64,000 nucleotides of DNA, taken from Tetrahymena thermophila SB210. Lineage: Eukaryota > Ciliophora > Oligohymenophorea > Hymenostomatida > Tetrahymenidae. The notes beneath the pieces are model-generated. The model was given only the letters and a program-made list of their open reading frames with translations. It was not told where the DNA came from and did not search any database. Positions 61,276 through 64,000 of this stretch are shown here, in pieces. A program made the translations under genes and the position numbers. Location of the stretch: positions 372,001-436,000 of the forward strand of contig NW_002476163.1 of assembly GCF_000189635.1 (NCBI RefSeq), given 5' to 3'. Each line of letters opens with the position of its first letter. Positions within the stretch are counted from its first letter, which is position 1.

Positions 61276-63919
61276 TTCATTCCATAGAGAAGTCTATTAC
61301 TTATTCATATTACAATTATGCGTTATTTTTGAGCTGCAAATCTTTCTCTAAAGAAAAATGTCCTTTATTTATATTTAAGAAATAATTTTAATTTAATTTT
61401 GAAATCAAATTTATACCTGGTAAGTAACTAGAAGATGCTGTTTCTTCCTTTAAAATTCCAAGTTTTTTATAACATGCAGCTATTAATTCTGAGCAGAAAA
61501 ATGTTCTATCTTCGTTTTAATCGCTCTCTTCTTTATGACTGGTTTTCTTTCTCATTATTTTTCCCAAAGTAAATTTATATTTTTTGTTTAGAGCATACTA
61601 TTTTAAATAACATTTATTCAAATTAAAATAAAATAATTTGCAAGATTAAATTACTTAAATAAACTTTTCTAAGTTTGTCAAAACTTAATTTGTTCTATTC
61701 ATATTTAATTTTCTATATACAATCTTATCATAAAATTCATACCACTTATTTTTTTGAAATAGATTCCATCTAAATAAAATCACTTTACCCTTTATTTTAA
61801 AAAATATTTAATTAAATCTACAATAAAGTTAGTTAGTAAAAATTTATTACAATTTTCCCTCCTAATGCTTCCATAATAAATATATCAGAAGTTGAGTATT
61901 TTAAGACAAGTGCAACATGATCAAAATCACTTCCAGTAAAGGCTCTCTACAGTCTAGCTTCTATAGATTTACCTCTAAATAAAATTAAATCACCAGTATC
62001 TGCTTATTCAATAAACTCCTTTTAACTTATTCTTTCATCCTTTTATTTAAAATATTAAAATTAATTACTTTGTATAAAATAAGAGCTAAATAAAATCTAC
62101 TCTCCAAAATCTTTTGGCTTCTAATCTTAAGTTTTTTTTATAGCCTTGTGATTACACAATATGGTTGACTATTTGATTATACCACATCTCTATGGGTTGA
62201 TCTGGATCGTCTGATTTAAAAGTAAATGTTTTTTCATGGTTTGGAAATCTTAAACTTTATTCAAATTAATAAATAAATAATCAGTAAAACTGATTCACGA
62301 ACAAATTAGCATAAAAATTTTACATTATTTTTTTTGTCTTTGATTTTTTTCCTACGATAAGCTTTTTTTATAAAATAAAATATTAAGCCCTAAATTTAAA
62401 TCTTTTTATTGAATTTAATTAAAAAAATATATGTTTAATTTATTACCTCAGCTCTACAACTTATGATATTAAAGCAAATAACTCCATACTATCTGAATGA
62501 TTTTTCATTTTTATAATAAAACAACTTTTAGTCTTTAAGCACACACCATCTTTTCTTTTATAAAATATTTAGTGGTTATTAAGATTTTATTTTTAATTTT
62601 AAAAGTATCCAAAAATAAATAAATCTACTTGCCAGCCTACTATGTATTAAGGGCTTCTCTTTTTTAAGTATCCTTTCATTTCACGAAGTGGTCCAATTTA
62701 AACTTAACAACTTGATGTTTCGTTTGGCTTATAGACAACAATATTTTTTTCTGCAACATTCATAACTGGAATTTTTTAAATCTTATTCTCTTCGCTAACG
62801 TGCTCTGTTTTTTAATTTATATTTATGATGGTAAATCAATAGTATTTTTTGAATTTTTATTTACCATCATCAACAATTTAGTTATCTTCATCACTATCTT
62901 ATTCGATATCACTGCTAAGTGAAGATGATTGTTTACCGTTATTTGATTAGTCCTACATCTCAATTTATTTGCATTTTTCTTGAGTTTCACAAGCTAATTC
63001 TTCGCTTTACTCTTAAATTGTAGATATATCTGGAACCTTATTATTACGGAACTGAGTAGTCGATTTCATAGAATGTTATTCTTGCAATGTAATTTAATCC
63101 ATTTATTTATAAGTAGTATCTAAAGCAATTAGTGAATCTTACTTGTTAATTCCTTTTATAGCTGAATACAAAAAAAATATAAATTTAGCTTTCTTTATAA
63201 CATTAATAGATCATATATTCTAGTATTAATTGTAGTATTCATGCTTGCTTATTATTTTTCTTATGAATTAATCAATAAACTCAATTAAATTGTCAACGTA
63301 AAATTAGATAACTCAAACATAATAAGAATAATACTATTTATTTTGACTAAATATGACAAAACATTTTTACATGATCGAGGAATTCGAGATGACTCAATCA
63401 GTCTACTTGATAATCTCTTATGTACTTGCTCATCAGCTATCAGTGAAACAAATTTTTTATCATCTACATTTCCAATTTCTTAATCTATAATCTAGCTCTA
63501 TTTAAATAAGATTGAGTTAAATTTAGATATTGCTAACTTAAAAAAAATAATAGTACTTCTTTTTTAATGTCTTTCATATTTGTAATTTTCAGCTATTCCA
63601 AATCTCCCAATGTTACACCTGAATCAAATAATATGACTGATTTTTATAACTTGCTCGCACGCTATGGCAGGTTTGTCATAGAGTTTCTATCATATAGGGT
63701 AGTTGATGCAAACATTCTGTTTTAGGATTAATATGAAAATGGATTTTGGCTATTATCTTAATTGCCGTTATTAAAATCCTTTAGGCTGTACTATTAAGCT
63801 ATGGATTTCCTAGTTGCATCTAATTACATACCATTTATTTAACTTTTTTCAGCTTAAAGCTGCTTATATTACAAATCTAAACCACTCATTTTATTTTCTT
63901 AGTTGTTATTATAATCCAT
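61276..63919 (-). CDS. PH domain fused to permuted papain-fold (C92/YiiX-like) domain
   Basis: ATG 63919 (DYNNNQENKMSGLDL...), stop TGA 61278-61276, at least seven exons. Polar N-terminal half, with a serine/acid-rich stretch (SSSLSSDIEQDSDEDNQ). The PH domain spans several exons: MKGYLKKRSPQYIVGWQ joined to KRWCVLKDQKLFYYKNEKS, then a third piece with FPNHEKTFTFKSDD and IEMWYNQIVNHIV. The C-terminal domain has ADTGDLILFRGKSIEARLQ, GSDFDHVALVLKY (likely catalytic His), then the exon with RTFFCSELIAACYKKLGIL (likely catalytic Cys in FxCSELxA), and ends GHFSLEKDLQLKNN. This order, His before Cys, is the circularly permuted papain fold. PH domains bind phosphoinositides, so a membrane-targeted hydrolase is a reasonable inference. 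Substrate unknown. The intron between the second and third PH exons is not exactly resolved. Confidence 0.75.
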
Positions 63920-64000
63920 AATATATATATATATGTATACTTATTCTTTATATATTTATTTATTTCTTTCTTACTTGTTAAGAGAGGAATTTTATAAATA
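63920..64000. other. Upstream region of the PH/papain-fold gene with AT microsatellite
   Basis: An (AT)n tract at about 63920-63932 and AT-rich DNA to the window end. Probably part of the promoter; nothing more can be said. Confidence 0.5.

Noticed and set aside
1-64000. CRISPR arrays, rRNA genes, bacterial-type operons or ribosome binding sites
   Set aside because: None seen. The sequence is eukaryotic (introns, ciliate code), so such features are not expected.

Overview
The window looks like macronuclear DNA of an oligohymenophorean ciliate, most like Tetrahymena. By eye it is about four-fifths A+T. Long protein-like frames stay open only if TAA and TAG are read as glutamine and TGA is the sole stop. 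Introns are short, AT-rich and GT...AG. Standard-code ORF calling therefore chops every real gene, and most 60-100 aa standard-code ORFs here are antisense shadows. All gene calls below use the TAA/TAG=Gln code. Boundaries of multi-exon genes were read by eye; identities come from motifs and recall, with no database search.

Layout. 1-6200 (-): a large protein running off the left edge (C2-like start, leucine-rich end), preceded by a pseudokinase/coiled-coil/four-EF-hand protein; the two genes abut and may be one. 7219-8934 (+): an intronless importin-alpha-like gene. 9432-33641 (-): four tandem, same-orientation REJ-type (polycystin/receptor-for-egg-jelly-like) membrane proteins in two pairs. 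The second pair comes from a tandem segmental duplication of about 8 kb (about 21.93-28.1 kb versus 28.12-36.1 kb). Its left copy has lost most of the ectodomain by an in-frame deletion of about 1.8 kb, and its flanking coiled-coil ORF has decayed. 35.4-40.4 kb (-): two small ORFs and a ubiquitin-like-domain phosphatidylinositol 4-kinase, with a small inverted-terminal-repeat element in one intron. 41.3-45.5 kb: a possible small + strand gene and a large Asn/Ser/Gln-headed unknown protein (-). 47630-48376 (+): a dual-specificity phosphatase. 50.3-52.1 kb (-): a multi-pass membrane protein and a secreted two-module Kazal-like protein. 52967-55024 (+): an amino-acid transporter. 55656-58559 (-): a membrane protein with a degenerate histidine-kinase-like C-terminus. 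59.7-60.2 kb: a tandemly duplicated segment that looks like a structured RNA. 60270-60761 (+): a TMEM208/SND2 homologue. 61276-63919 (-): a PH-domain protein fused to a permuted papain-fold (C92/YiiX-like) domain.

Functionally the window mixes housekeeping genes (importin, TMEM208, PI4K, transporter), signalling genes (phosphatase, EF-hand pseudokinase, PH/papain, sensor-kinase-like) and one fast-evolving surface-protein array. There is no operon logic: adjacent genes are transcribed separately and spaced by AT-rich DNA. I saw no tRNA, rRNA, CRISPR array or autonomous transposase gene.
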